Source: Rhyacichthys aspro
Lineage: Eukaryota > Chordata > Actinopteri > Gobiiformes > Rhyacichthyidae
Length of the DNA stretch: 64,000 bases
Assembly (NCBI GenBank): GCA_036850595.1
Contig: CM072160.1
Coordinates: 10,395,906 to 10,459,905 of the forward strand
Direction: 5' to 3'
Shown: piece after piece, positions 14,276-26,000 of the stretch
How positions within the stretch are numbered: position 1 is the first letter of the stretch
How the letters are laid out: every line of letters begins with the position of its first letter
Notes under the pieces: model-generated
Seen by the model: the letters and a program-made list of their open reading frames with translations, nothing else
Told to the model about the DNA's origin: nothing
Databases searched by the model: none
Position numbers and translations under genes: made by a program

Positions 14276-14775
14276 GGTGAGGACGATGGTGGCTGCTGCT
14301 GCTGAGAACAAGAGTGCACTGGAAATGAACACTACACGTGGAGACGAGGGGCGTTAGGCCGGACGGTCAACGGCCGCGCTCGAGTGACCATCTGTGAGCC
14401 TGTCCTGGGCACAGTAGGCTACACGAATATATGCGCCAATTAGATCTAAAAAATAAGGCAATTTAGGTCCTTTGGGCTGGACTTGAGCGGTGCATAGATA
14501 GCTGCGTAACTTGATACAGGTGGAGTTAAATTACTTGGCAAAATCACTTTCCGATAAAAGCAGCTCCTGCGTTTGAGAAGCATTCGTGCTGTTGCCATTT
14601 TATGAATGAGCGACATAAACAGGCTAATAACCACAAATCACTCGCGCTTCGGGTGCATCAACTGGAAAAATACAACGAAGTACAGTAAAGCTAAAGATAA
14701 ACTGTTCAATATAATGTGTCAAACCATGCAACTTAGAGTGTCGCTTTATTATTACCTCGCCCACTGTAAACTCAC

Positions 14776-14905
14776 CTTTATTGGGACGCTGTCGTATGCT
14801 TCTTTCCAAAAATGAGCAATTTCAGTCTGGCCCGGGTAAGCTTTGATGATGCTGCGGGTAATTGCTTTTAAAAGATTTACACAATAAGCATGTAGGTTGT
14901 CTCTG
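14776..14905 (-). other. dynll2: dynll2 non-coding first exon (5'UTR)
   Basis: On the minus strand a strong donor (AAAG followed by GTGAGT) at 14776 pairs with the acceptor CTCAG just upstream of the start-codon exon at 14301. The intron between is about 470 bp. The upstream limit of the exon is set only by promoter-like motifs at 14924-14960 and is approximate. A four-codon upstream frame (ATG CTT ATT GTG TAA) lies within it. Confidence 0.55.
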
Positions 14906-14923
14906 TGCTGTGCTCCAACAGCT

Positions 14924-14960
14924 CCCCGCCCCTCTGCTGCATGCTGCACCCTGCCATTGG
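14924..14960 (-). promoter_or_regulatory. dynll2: dynll2 core promoter: CCAAT and GC boxes
   Basis: Reading the minus strand, a CCAAT box (complement of ATTGG at 14956-14960) is followed about 25 bp later by a GC box (complement of CCCCGCCCC at 14924-14932). The non-coding first exon follows. No TATA box is evident. This is the usual layout of a housekeeping vertebrate promoter and suggests transcription starts near 14.88-14.91 kb. Confidence 0.45.
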
Positions 14961-15295
14961 CTGAGCTGCAGCCTCCCTGAGTGGTGCAAGCGTTTTCTCC
15001 AGCTCCTGTCTGCCGGCATCTTATTTCATCCCACAATGCATCATTCACGGCGTGCACCACTGACTGGGAGAGGGAAACTAGACCTTGGCTGTAGGTATTA
15101 TTGCGTGTACGGATGACAGCTATGGGATGGGCTTTGAACTAAAAATACATTTTAAATGGCAGGTGATGCGTTTGTGGTTTTAGAGCTACTGTCTCCTTAG
15201 TGGGAAATAACAGAGCACTAATGTATTACTGTGAAGCTGATGTTGATCTAATTGGTTAAAAACGAGACAAACACAATGCTCTTGTTCTGAAGTGT

Positions 15296-15301
15296 TTTAT
15301 T
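15296..15301 (-). terminator. srsf1: Distal srsf1 poly(A) signal
   Basis: TTTATT on the plus strand is AATAAA in the srsf1 sense, about 1.29 kb past the stop codon. A second, proximal signal lies at 16129-16134, about 455 nt past the stop. Two signals imply a short and a long 3'UTR, the long one carrying the GGA-rich region at 15410-15690. Confidence 0.45.
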
Positions 15302-16128
15302 GAAAATGCTAAGAAAAAGATCAAGCAAAATGAAGATACAAACTACTCCCAAATAACCCCCTTCCCAACCAACCCAATTTTATTACTTTTTCATACCAGG
15401 CATCTACGACTCCATCCTTTGATCCAACTTCCTGGTCCTCTGTTTCGTTTTCTTCTAATATAAAGCCATTTAATCACTGAAACTTTTTAGATAGGCGGGG
15501 GTCTACTGAAAAGGGTGTTCTGCGGATCCATTATTTAGTTCTGAAAATCAACTCATTTAGATCCTGGAAAACTGATCCCGATCCGAGCATCCATCCTTGC
15601 CTATCCCTTTCCTAATCGATCCACTCATCCAGCTCCAAGGATTGGGATCCACTGAGCCACTCCTCCAATCAAAACCTTGAAATACCAGGAAGAAAATCAG
15701 AGGCAGACCGTTAGAATAGTGTCAATATTGGGGCCTAGTCTTCCATGTTGAGCACTTAAAAAAGCCAGAGCTAATAAACTACTACCACTCTGACATTAAA
15801 CATTTTACAATTGAGAACACTTAGGTCAAAAGAGGAAAGCTTTTGCAACAGTAGTTTAGATTTTACATATGACAGCAAAGATGTTACACTTACATCACAA
15901 CACACTTGTTCTAGGACTGCTTATTCTGTCAAAGGCCAGAGTAGCAAGTTCAAATGTATCATATTTAACAAGAACAGCACATATGGCTTCATTAAGTATG
16001 ACATGCATGATAACAAACCTATTAAAGCGTTCAATTCATGGAATGAAGCGTACCATTGCCTCGACCTGATTGCTCCTCAATTAGATGTCCTATCCTGACC
16101 ATACAAATGAAATGTGCTCCACAATGGT

Positions 16129-16134
16129 TTTATT
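16129..16134 (-). terminator. srsf1: Proximal srsf1 poly(A) signal
   Basis: The AATAAA hexamer on the minus strand lies in the srsf1 3'UTR, upstream of the distal signal at 15296-15301. Its use would remove the GGA-rich distal 3'UTR. Confidence 0.35.
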
Positions 16135-16589
16135 CCAAATCACTTTAATCCTTCTCTTCAGATGTCTAAAGGAAGACACAAGGGTAAAATACAGTTAAGC
16201 ATTGGGCTCCCCACTGAAACAGCCCACCCCAATAATGAGGCATTAAAATAAAAAAAAAATGAACTCAATTTTAAACGCTTGCAAAAACATTGAGTGCAGC
16301 TAATTGTGACTCAACATTTTTGAAGTTCAACACAGCACAATTTGTAAAGTTTTAAAAATTGAGGACAGAAAAAAAGGGAAAGACCTGGCGGGTGGGGGGG
16401 TAAAAAGACAAGCAGATTGAGGGGGTAGAAAAAGGTGAAAGAGCGGACAGCTGCATACCAAAGATCATCCACAATGACAGTGGGCCATGAAATGCAAAAA
16501 TTAAAAATCAATAGCTGACATCTGGAAAACTAAGAGGTAAAAACAGGAGGGTATACATCAAGAGGGAAAAACATTAATGGTATAAAGAT

Positions 16590-18288
16590 TTAGGAACGGG
16601 AGCGAGAGCGGCTGTGACGAGGCGAGTAGCGTGGTGATCCTCTGCCACGGCCACGGGAATTGCTGCGACTGCGGCTGGCGCTGCGACTGCGGCTTCTGCT
16701 CCGACTTCCACGGCTGCGAGATCGTGATCTTCCATAACTCGGGCTGCGGGGACCATCTAATTTCACGCGAATGTAAGCAGTTTCTCCCTGGCAGACAAAA
16801 GAGAACTTGACATTGAAAAGACAACATTCGCTGCTGTGGTGGAAATGTAACCCACTGCTCATCAAAGGAACAGTGGGCTACAAGAGCGTTTTTTGCCGCA
16901 TTTTTTCAAGTACTCACCAACACAGCAAAGAAACTGTTTCCATGACAATGAATCGAATCAGTGAACATACCTCATGTGAGCGGAATTTGGTGTTGTCCAG
17001 CTTTCGAACGGCATAGGTCATGTCTTCTTTGCGCACAAATTCTACCACTCCAGTGCCATCTCTGTAAACATCAGCGTAGCAAACATCTCCTGCTTCACGC
17101 ATGTGGTCCTTAAGATCCTGCCAGCTGCCACTCTGAGGAAGACCTGAAAACATATTACAACTGTTTAGACGGGATGTGGAGGAAAACACTTTTAAACCTC
17201 ATAGAGAGAGGTGTAGGAGAGACAAAACGTCAGAGTCAGTTTTCAGGAGTCAGGTACCTGGGTCATTCCTTAGATGAACCACTTAATATTGATTTATTAC
17301 TATTTTACAGTACAAAAATACAATCCTATAAAGTTTACCCTCTAAAGAAGACAAATGTTGCTGTAAAGGCTTGTCCAACTGTTGCCTCTAAATTAATCTT
17401 TATAATTATGTTGTGATATAAATCAGTGTACTATCATGAGATGCTTTCTTACCTGACACGACAACTCTGTATTCAGAGCGCCTGGATGGAGGTCCGTATC
17501 TGCCTCTGGGAGCTCCGCCAATCCCTCCAAAACCACCCCTGGAGCCTCTGCCACTCCGAGGAAACTCCACGCGAAGTCTGTAGCCATCATAGTCATAGCC
17601 ATCGCGCCCATACACCGCATCATCCGCGTCCCTGTAAAATGTTACATTACGGTTTGGTGAACAATTTCATAATAAAGTTGTGTCAACCATGTTTATTACT
17701 AAAGTCCAGGCTTGAAGGTGGACCATACACTCATTACACAACAGAAGCGCAATCTGTATACAATAAAAACAAATAATTAACTTAGAAGACAAGCGTGAAG
17801 GTATGGGTCGTGACTGTGCACACCAAAATAACCGTGTCCTCAGAGCAAGATAAACAGACGGTACATTTATAATACACCAAACAATGCGCCTGCAGGCATG
17901 CTTAATAAAACTGTTACTTTTACCGGAAGCAATTATTTTTCAAATGCACAACTGCAACAAAAACACACACATTTTATTTCTTCGAAGAGATTTAACAATT
18001 GCTGATAAATATGAGTGATAGAGGTATATAGTAACACAAAGGCATTGCCATGATGGGCCCAATGAGCTAACGCTAATTGCTATCAGTAAACGGCACTTAC
18101 CTGGGATCCTCAAATTCAATGAAAGCAAAAGGTGGACCGCCTCTACGATTTTTGAGGTCAATGTCTCGTATGGTTCCGTATTTGTAAAACACATCCTCCA
18201 CGTCCTTGGTGCGAATATCAGGAGGAAGATTTCCAACATAGATTCTGCAGTCGTTGTTTCCAGCGGGGCCTCGCACAACACCAGACAT
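16590..18288 (-). CDS. srsf1: Serine/arginine-rich splicing factor 1 (SF2/ASF)
   Basis: SR protein that binds purine-rich exonic enhancers, promotes 5' splice-site choice and shuttles between nucleus and cytoplasm. Four coding exons (18288-18101, 17631-17453, 17143-16971, 16787-16590) join in phase to 245 aa; human SRSF1 is 248. RRM1 (about residues 13-90) has RNP2 IYVGNL and RNP1 PPFAFIEF. A short Gly/Arg linker follows (SGRGSRGGFGGIGGAPRGR). The pseudo-RRM (about 118-190) carries its hallmark SWQDLKDH, and the C-terminal RS domain (about 196-245) ends RHSRSRSRS. Absence of a long uninterrupted poly-Gly linker is the main difference from mammals. The start is the first ATG of the exon and matches the family N terminus. 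The GC-rich upstream region with ETS-like CCGGAAG near 18374 is a likely promoter. The long 3'UTR may carry autoregulation. Confidence 0.97.
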
Positions 18289-18299
18289 TGTTGCTAACG

Positions 18300-18600
18300 C
18301 TTAGCGTGTTGCTAACGGTAAACTGTTGGTTGCCAATCCTAAAAAAAAAAACTATCACAAAAGTCTAGTTAAGCCCGGAAGCTAGTAAGACTGAGTGTGT
18401 AAAATAATCACAAATGCACAGTTTTGTTATATATAAGCAGGTTATTTGCCGCGAATCCAATAATCGACGCGGAGCTCAATGTCCTGTTTTCTTCACTGAC
18501 GCCAGCCGCGCTCCTTCAACAGTGCACCGGAAACACTGCAGCCGACACAGATACATCCGCCAGACAATATAGTCCGTAAACGTCTGTGATGGTAAGTGAG
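18300..18600 (-). promoter_or_regulatory. srsf1: srsf1 5'UTR and promoter region
   Basis: The sequence upstream of the srsf1 ATG becomes CpG-containing (CCGCGAATCC, GACGCGGAGC, CAGCCGCGCTCC) in an otherwise CpG-poor window. It holds ETS-type CCGGAA words near 18374 and 18528 and no TATA box. This fits a small CpG-island housekeeping promoter; the transcription start is not resolved. Confidence 0.4.
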
Positions 18601-19205
18601 GTCAGTGTCTGGTTCAAATGATTTAATGATGACACTGAAAATATATATCTTCTCATAGCGGTTTATTTAAGTAAGCATTGCAAAAACATTAACGTTAACA
18701 TTACAACAGCAATAAGATTACACCAACGTGATAAACAACTGCTTATCACCACATTATTTTTCCATACATGTGTTTCAACAAATTGTAACATTTTATTGAA
18801 CTGTATGTGAATGTTGTTCTCTTTTTGTGTATTACAATAATATATCAATAGGACTAAATCAACAAACAACAAACAAACAGTACAAACCCCCAGGGTAATT
18901 GGATAATATGAACACTGAAGACTCTATTAAGCTTAGTTTTCAGTAGACTATTCAAATACTACTTACTGATAATACATTCTTAAAGATCCAGTATTTTGAG
19001 GTTAGCTCAAATCAAATTCTTTTTGTGGGCTGTATTACCTAAAGCCATGCTCTGAATGTCCCCACCAGCCAAGGCAATTAAAAACGATTTATTTATGTAT
19101 TGATTTATTAATTATTTCAAACTATAGCTTGTCTGCATGTGTCTTTGTGACAGCAGTTATGACAGCAGAAAACTCAAAGCTTATTTCTAGTATCACTTGC
19201 ATTAT
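18600..19205 (-). other. aldoc 3'UTR and srsf1 upstream spacer
   Basis: No coding exon is visible. In the aldoc sense, AATAAA hexamers occur about 100 nt past the stop (near 19089-19107) and again at 18662-18667, so the 3'UTR may be short or about 550 nt. The rest is AT-rich spacer between two genes read in the same direction. Confidence 0.45.
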
Positions 19206-20848
19206 TCAATAAGCATAGCAGGAACCATAGATGTGTTGCCCAGCATCAGCATAGTTATCACTGCCAGTGTACTTCCCCTGACATGCCAGACTGTTTATCT
19301 GTAGGCAGAAAACAAATGTGAGCAAACACATAAAAGTTGTTGTAGTTAATATGCCATTAGTTCACATGCCTCTGCTCTTTTTATGAACTGTTCAGTGGCA
19401 GCCTTCTCATTCTCTTTGTGTCCTCGCCAAGCCCTGAGCGCAGAGGCCTGCAGGGCACGGCCAAAGGAGAAGGTCAAGACCCAAGGTTTAGACAGAGGAC
19501 AGTTGTTGATTGCATTGAGATGGACAGAGGCCTCCTCTTCACCCTGACCACCGGAGAGAAAAGCCACTCCTGTATGGAACAGAAAGTAACACTGTTTATT
19601 AGCTTGTCTGAGCTTCTAGGTAAAATGGTTTCCAGCGTAAGACTTCCCTGGGACTGCTGGAGGTACAGTGCGGCGTACTGCGGTCAGAGTGGCCATAGCA
19701 ACCTCCTCTGGGGTGTACTTGGTGGAGCAGCTGTGTCCAGGAGTGACCATGTTGGGCTTCAGGAGAGTGCCCTCGAGGTAGACATGGTGGTCTGACATGG
19801 CCTTGTATACTGCAGCCAGGACCTAAACCCCACACAGATGACTGTGAGTTATTGCAAGATTACTTTAAAAAAAAAGAAATAAGTTGGACAATTGTTACAT
19901 TTAAAACAACCCACCCTCTCAGTGACATACTGACTACGCTTCAGATCATGGTCCCCATCCGGCAAAATCTCTGGCTCTATTACTGGCACAATGCCTTGCT
20001 AAAACAAAATATGAATGCAGATTTAATAGATTACAAAAACCTGTAGTTTGGCAATTGGACTGTATAAGAAAAAAACTGACCTGCTGACAAATACTGGAAT
20101 AGCGTGCAAGGACATTGGCATTTTCTGTGATGGCCAATTGGGAAGGATTGGTGTCACTGATCTTGAGCACACAACGCCATTTTGCAAAGACAGCCCCATC
20201 TTTTTTATACTGTGCACAACGCTCTGACAAGCCATCCAGACCTACAGCGAAAACAAAAGGTTTTAGATTTTTTCTATACAAATAAAGTTATTTTGCTTAA
20301 TTCACCTTGTGTGGTGGTTTCTCCACAGGTTCCTGCCAGAGGAACAACACCCTTGTCGACCTGAGTAAAGTCATTAAGAGGTTTAAGGTTCCTAGGTCTA
20401 AGCAAAGTTCTTGTAAACAAAACAAAACTGCAATAACCAACACATCCTTACCTTGACGCCAATCAGGATCCCTCTGTCCCTGATCATTTTGACAAAGGAT
20501 ACACCTTTATCAGACTGTTGATAGAGCGTCTCATGAAAAAAGATGACTCCTCCAATGCAGCTGTTGATACGGTCGTCTGCGCTGAACAAAATCTGCCTGA
20601 ACTGTCTGCGGTTCTCCTCAGTGTTCTCCACACCAATCTGGGCCAGCCGCTTGCCCATACTTCCTGCAGTTTAGTGGAATGTGTTAACCAGCCCTGATTA
20701 GCTGTAATAATGTGTGTTATAATATCAAAAAGGCCTGTTACCAACCCACAGACTCATCTGCAGCCAGGATGCCCTTCCCTGGAGAAACTATGCGTAGGGC
20801 TGTCTCATGCAGCTCCTTCTTCTGAGCCTCGGAGAGCATTGGAGGCAT
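19206..20848 (-). CDS. aldoc: Fructose-bisphosphate aldolase C (class I)
   Basis: Glycolytic aldolase, cleaving fructose-1,6-bisphosphate through a Schiff-base lysine. Eight coding exons (20848-20746, 20663-20452, 20360-20306, 20241-20081, 19998-19915, 19822-19648, 19569-19370, 19298-19206) give 360 aa; the family usually has about 364. Active-site residues are present: Asp31, Lys105, Lys144, Arg146, the EPEILPDG segment, Schiff-base Lys227 in EGTLLKPNM, and C-terminal Tyr360. The type is called C from the words SQIG-like AQIGVENTEENRR, KYTPEE and AWRG...FIKRAE, and from its neighbour rskr. The C-terminal tail (GSDNYADAGQHIYGSCYAY) is unlike the usual ...ANHAY of vertebrate A and C enzymes. 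Two donors are non-canonical: GG after 19648 and GC after 19370; conserved protein sequence forces both. A non-coding first exon ends at 21066. Confidence 0.88.
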
Positions 20849-21065
20849 CCTGGAGACTGACTGGAACTTACAGCATTAACATCAGAACAATCCTTTAGTA
20901 ACTCAAAACATTAGGAAATATCAGTTTAGGCCAGACATATTTTCGACAAAGATGAAGATTGTTTCTAAATACTATTTGATATTTGAGTGGAGATTTGTCC
21001 ACTGTAGATGTTGCCCACTTATAACCCATCATAGCCTAATATTGGTATAGAGTTTAAGTTCTTAC

Positions 21066-21150
21066 CTGAGAAATGGATTCAAATGCAACTTCCCCGAACT
21101 GTGATGAACACTGTCACAAACTCTCTGTCAGCTCAAGTTTGTATTGAGCC
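21066..21150 (-). other. aldoc: aldoc non-coding first exon (5'UTR)
   Basis: On the minus strand CTCAG followed by GTAAG forms a strong donor at 21066, and TTCCAG just upstream of the coding exon (21066 to about 20860) can accept it. Vertebrate aldolase genes commonly start with a non-coding exon. The left limit of the exon (about 21150) is a guess. Confidence 0.4.
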
Positions 21151-21169
21151 AAAGTATGTCACACACCAT

Positions 21170-21192
21170 GTGGGCGGGACTTGCACGCCCAC
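21170..21192. promoter_or_regulatory. aldoc: Opposed GC boxes upstream of aldoc
   Basis: GTGGGCG (21170-21176) and CGCCCAC (21186-21192) form a perfect 7-bp inverted repeat with a 9-bp spacer, 100 bp or so upstream of the inferred first aldoc exon. Each arm fits the Sp1/KLF/EGR class of GC-box sites. It is probably part of the core promoter. Confidence 0.4.
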
Positions 21193-21199
21193 TTTTGTC

Positions 21200-23046
21200 C
21201 CAAATAAAGCTAAATATTTTGATGAATCATCCTTCAGTTTTATTTTAACGTGTCTGTTTTGAGATGAAACTCACCAACATGTTGTGCGTTTGAATCAAAT
21301 AATCATTTAAAAGGTCATATTTAAAGCTTTATTTGTAAGTGCACCCTAAAAAGTTAACTTTGCATTAAGATTGTTCCAAATTTTCCGTTTTGAATACCGC
21401 ACTGTATTGATGTTTATAATCAAATGCTACTGGTGTAAGTGGTCAGAAGCTCTTTGTCTGTGGCAACCTATTTTAATTCTCTAACCATACCTCACCATGA
21501 GCTATTTTTATTTTAATTAGTAAAAGCATGCCCCGAGGAAACCTTTTAGTCTCCAGATGATTTGGTCCTCACCCTTGAATTCACTGGGGTGTTTCAGTCT
21601 CAGAGCAATTCGTGCACTCCGCGGCTTTGCTTGTGAGCTTCAGTCTGTGAAGATTACAATTGGATATGTCAAAAATAGAAACCATTTCTAGGTTTCAGTT
21701 AATGTAAATGAACATGTCCCAAATTTTGAAGTACATTGACATCTTAAAGTTTTTGTTTCTTTTTTTATCTGTCATGCACATGGCAATCATAATTATGTTG
21801 TTGTATAAGATTATTTTATAATATTTAGAAAAGGTAATATTTTGCTTGCAGCAGCGTTGTGTTTATTATGTGACAGCCAGGCTACTCTATAGTGAAAGCT
21901 ACAAGGAGAGAATAGTGCTTTCAGGGGACTCCTTTTTTCTATTGTGGGTCAGTGTGTCTCTGAATGAGATGTGGGTCACTGGACTGGCTGCCATCATACA
22001 GCCAGCACACAGACATGGTGGACCTGTCTAAGACAAGGGCCTGAGAGGGATTTAATGTCAGTCGGCAGAAGCAGGAGGAGACGGTGGACTCCCTTTCAGG
22101 AGATACAGTTTTAAATATAGGCTTCAAGGACTGCAGCAATTATACATGGCTGCCTCCACTGGGGCCTTGGCAATTCCTCTGTTACCCAATTAACAACATT
22201 TAATAATACTTTATCTGGTCCTCAATTTGCTGTCCTATTAAGGTTGTCCTCAATAGGTTTATGAATGTGCCTTTAAATAGGTCAAACCAAGACTAAAAGT
22301 TGGACAAAGCAGGTTCAATAGAATATATATGACTACATCTGTTATGATATCATATAGTTTGATGTGAAAAATATTATTATAGTAGTATTTCTTACATAAC
22401 ACAGTATGGATTTTATTGGAATGGAAGTGACTGCAGTGAAAAAATATGAGTGAGATCAGTCATTTAAATCTTAAAGTATATTAATGTGGTGTTGCACATT
22501 AATTAATGTTGCACAAGTAAAAATGTATTTACGTTATCATATGTTAAGAATGTATTTATTAGAGAAAATATAACATAAATACTCATGCATCATCAACTCA
22601 TGCATCTGTTTCCAGCCCTTTTCTAAAGATAACAAAAAACTCTGTTGTGCCAAGCTTTTTTACAGACCTATTTAATCTTGCTAACTGTTGCTACTGCAAT
22701 AGGGCATTATTTTTCAGACAAATAAATCAATCTAACATAAATCAAGTGCCAAAAGCATGTAACAATCCATTCATAAACATTTTAGAAAACAAAAACATGA
22801 ACTGTTTCACACAACATTAAAAAAACTGACACTGCATTTAAGACAAAAAAGCTACAGTTATCTTTGCAACAATACAAAGATGAAAGAAAAGTGATTTCTA
22901 CATACAACCTTTGGCTCAAAAACAATGTCATTTGTGTGTTTTTGTGTTGTTTGTCTTTTTCTGATCATACCTAAAAGTCTTTGTTATTCACTATGTCACA
23001 AATGTTATATGTGCACACATTTTTCTGAACCACAAAGCTGTTCAAG
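21200..23046. other. Spacer between aldoc and rskr
   Basis: I see no coding exon here. In human, SPAG5 lies between ALDOC and RSKR; nothing here resembles it. The right part is the rskr 3'UTR; an AATAAA in the rskr sense lies near 22554-22559, about 490 nt past its stop codon. The remainder is AT-rich, with no mobile element that I can recognise. Confidence 0.5.
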
Positions 23047-26000
23047 TCACCCAAGATTCATGTCGGCCAAAGGAGACAAATAAGGACGAGTTGTTGGAGA
23101 GTGACGAATTTTGTCACAGCCAAAGTATTTAAAGCAGTCCACTTTTAGGCCTCGCATTGCTTTGGCTGACCAATCAGGATGAGTCCTGAGCTTGAGGATG
23201 ACTTCAACTGGAGTCTTCTCAAGCATTTGAGAGTCAAATGAAGTTCCTCGGCAGAAGGCCTGCATTTTGAAACACTCCAGATTACGAAGGCGGTTCACAG
23301 AGTTTTTAGACAGAAGCTGCAAATGAACAGAAACAGACACTATTACTAGATCATACTTAAATCAGAATAGTATAGAGTTACTGACAGGTACAAACCTCAG
23401 TGAGTAGTACAGTCAGTGGAGTGCTACAGGTGCTGGGGATGATATATGGGCATTGTCTGACCTTGTTCAACATGGCAATGTGGCCAGACTCTGGAGGCAC
23501 TGGAAACTAAGCACAGCATCCCACTCAAGACAAATTTATAACAATGACAGTGCAGAGAAACTGCAAGTACCCTCACTGCTCTCACCTCTCCAGTTGCCAG
23601 GCAGAACAGCATAATGCCAAGGGACCACCAGTCAGCAGCATGGTTATATGGACCTCCACCTAGAACTTCAGGGGCTGTCAAGGCAAAAGAAATACAAAGC
23701 AGTAAAATAAACCAGGCGTCATTGTGGCAAAGGAGACATTATTGTGGCACCAGATCTCAAAGAAACAAAACTTCTACAATACAATAACATAATAGACATG
23801 AGAATTAAACCATATTCTTACCCATGTACTGGATCGTGCCACATATTGTAAATGCTCTTCCTCCCCGCTTCAACCGGCGTGACAGTCCGAAGTCAGACAA
23901 GCGAAGATGGCCTAAATCAAAGTACAAACACAAAACATGTAATTATTATAACAGTACAGTTGCAGTAAAATACTTAATATTCTATTATACAAAAAAGTAT
24001 TACCGTGGTCACTCAACAGGATGTTCTCCATCTGAAATGCATTACCATGATCATTATCGCAAATGTCAAAGAAATGTACTGAACAAACTAAAATATGTCA
24101 TAAAATCAGACCTTTATGTCTCTGTGCATGATGCCTAAATCATGCAGGAATCCTATGGGGGAAAAAAGTATCTAGATTAGTTTACTGTATAATGAAAAGC
24201 TTAATCTCAGTAATATAGTTACCCAATGCACTGGCGATTTCTGCAGCAAAGAGCCGGATGTCATCCTCATCAAACTTGCCTTTTAGTAACCAGCAGGTGT
24301 ACAGATCTCCAACACCACAGTAGTCGCACACTAAAGAAAAAGGACACATAGAAAACACCGTAAGCTGGCACTTTCTGAGATAAAATGTAAGAAAACAATT
24401 GAGAAAAAAAGGTGATTACTTGTTCTTTGCACATTGCAGGAACAGATAAATAAAAATAAAGAACAGCTGAGTCAATGTGAAGCTAGTATTATTCTATCTA
24501 AAGAAGTTTAAAGAACAACTTTGTAACAACAAATACATAGCTATATGTAGTACAGCGGCCACAGACACACTGATGTGAGCTTTACCCAACAATCTTCAAG
24601 TCAAAGATCATAACAAAATTTTAATTAAAGTTAGAAATAGCAAAAGGAAAATAGGGGTCTGTTTGTGCAAATGAACTCACTAATGAAGAGATGGTGCTGC
24701 GTCTGCCAGCAGTCCTGAAGACTGTGGATAAATGGGTGTTGGAGCTGGCGCTGCAATGCAACAGTGACATAGTGAGTGGATCCACAAAGGGCTGGTGGAT
24801 AACTGGACTAATTAATAAATCATGGAATTAAAACTTTACTTATTTATATTGCACTTTGTTGTCCTTAAGATCCTAATAGTGCCATAGCACCAAAGCGTTA
24901 GCGATGATCAATAACTAATTAAGAAGTGCAACTCTGACAATTTCATCTCACTTATATGATGCGGTTCCATTTAGTTTATCTTGTTTTTGTAAAGACCTAC
25001 TTTTAAGTCACTAATATTTTTGATCTACCTGAATGATGACTTCCTCTTTGGACTGGTTCAGTGCTCCATGACTTAGTATCTCAGACTTTGGCAACACCTG
25101 TAGTACACAACAAAAGTGTACACCTTAGAGTGCAAAATGAGACACAGGCCTGTATTCACATTATTCCAATAGGAGTTACAAAACCAACCTTAAGAGCATA
25201 GATCTTGTCGATGGAAATGTCTTTCATTTTCAAGATAAGTCCGAATGACCCTTTGGCGATAAAGCCCAGAACCTGAAAGTACAAAAGTGCAGGTGTCCAT
25301 GACATTTACAATAGAGCTGCCTGCTTTACAAATCAGTTCTACTGAGTAGTTTACTTTGTGTTTCAGAGCAGACCTACCTGGAATTGGTTTTGTCCAGGAA
25401 ATGTACGAAGTGGAAACTCAGGGAGAAAAAGGCAAGTGGAAGATTGAGCACTCCTTGTGTCAAATTTTTGTGCACCTTCGTCTGTGGACATGGAGATATT
25501 GGGAATGGCCAGGTGCATTGTCTGTGAAAAAGAAGCCTGTGGTCTGTGCCGGCCAAGTCTGTGAGCAACAGACACACCAAGGTTTGAGAGAAGACCATGA
25601 CTGAAACGGCGGTGATGAGCAGCACCTTCACCCTAGGTTTAGGGAACACAAAACCATGCATTATTAATGCTTTATGAGAGTGTAAGGGTGGGTTGAAAAT
25701 AAGTTTCTGGTGTTTAAACATATAACCATTACATTTTTAATTGGGCCTTTATTGCTGAGATAATTTTACCTGCAGTAGCCTAAAACAATTTAACGCTAGG
25801 CCTACTGTATTTAACGCAATAAACAAATAAGGTCAACTTAAAAAAAAGAACAAATCAATGAAGCTGAGGCTGCCAATCAGAAGAGAGGACACATAGGCAC
25901 TTAACAAATCAATATATTTCTATTTTTTCCTCGACTTTGATTTCACTGTAGCCTACTGCAGGCACCAGAAACAGGCCTACTGCCTAAATTCATAAACTTC

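Noticed and set aside
14752..15060. 102-codon minus-strand ORF ahead of dynll2
   Set aside because: It spans promoter motifs and the 5'UTR exon, its only ATG is upstream of the likely transcription start, and it has no family match.
16558..16827. Repetitive minus-strand frames rich in Gln/Pro or Ala/Val
   Set aside because: They are the other two reading frames of the srsf1 RS-domain repeats.
21200..23046. Possible spag5 remnant expected from human gene order
   Set aside because: No coding-like or coiled-coil sequence is seen between aldoc and rskr.
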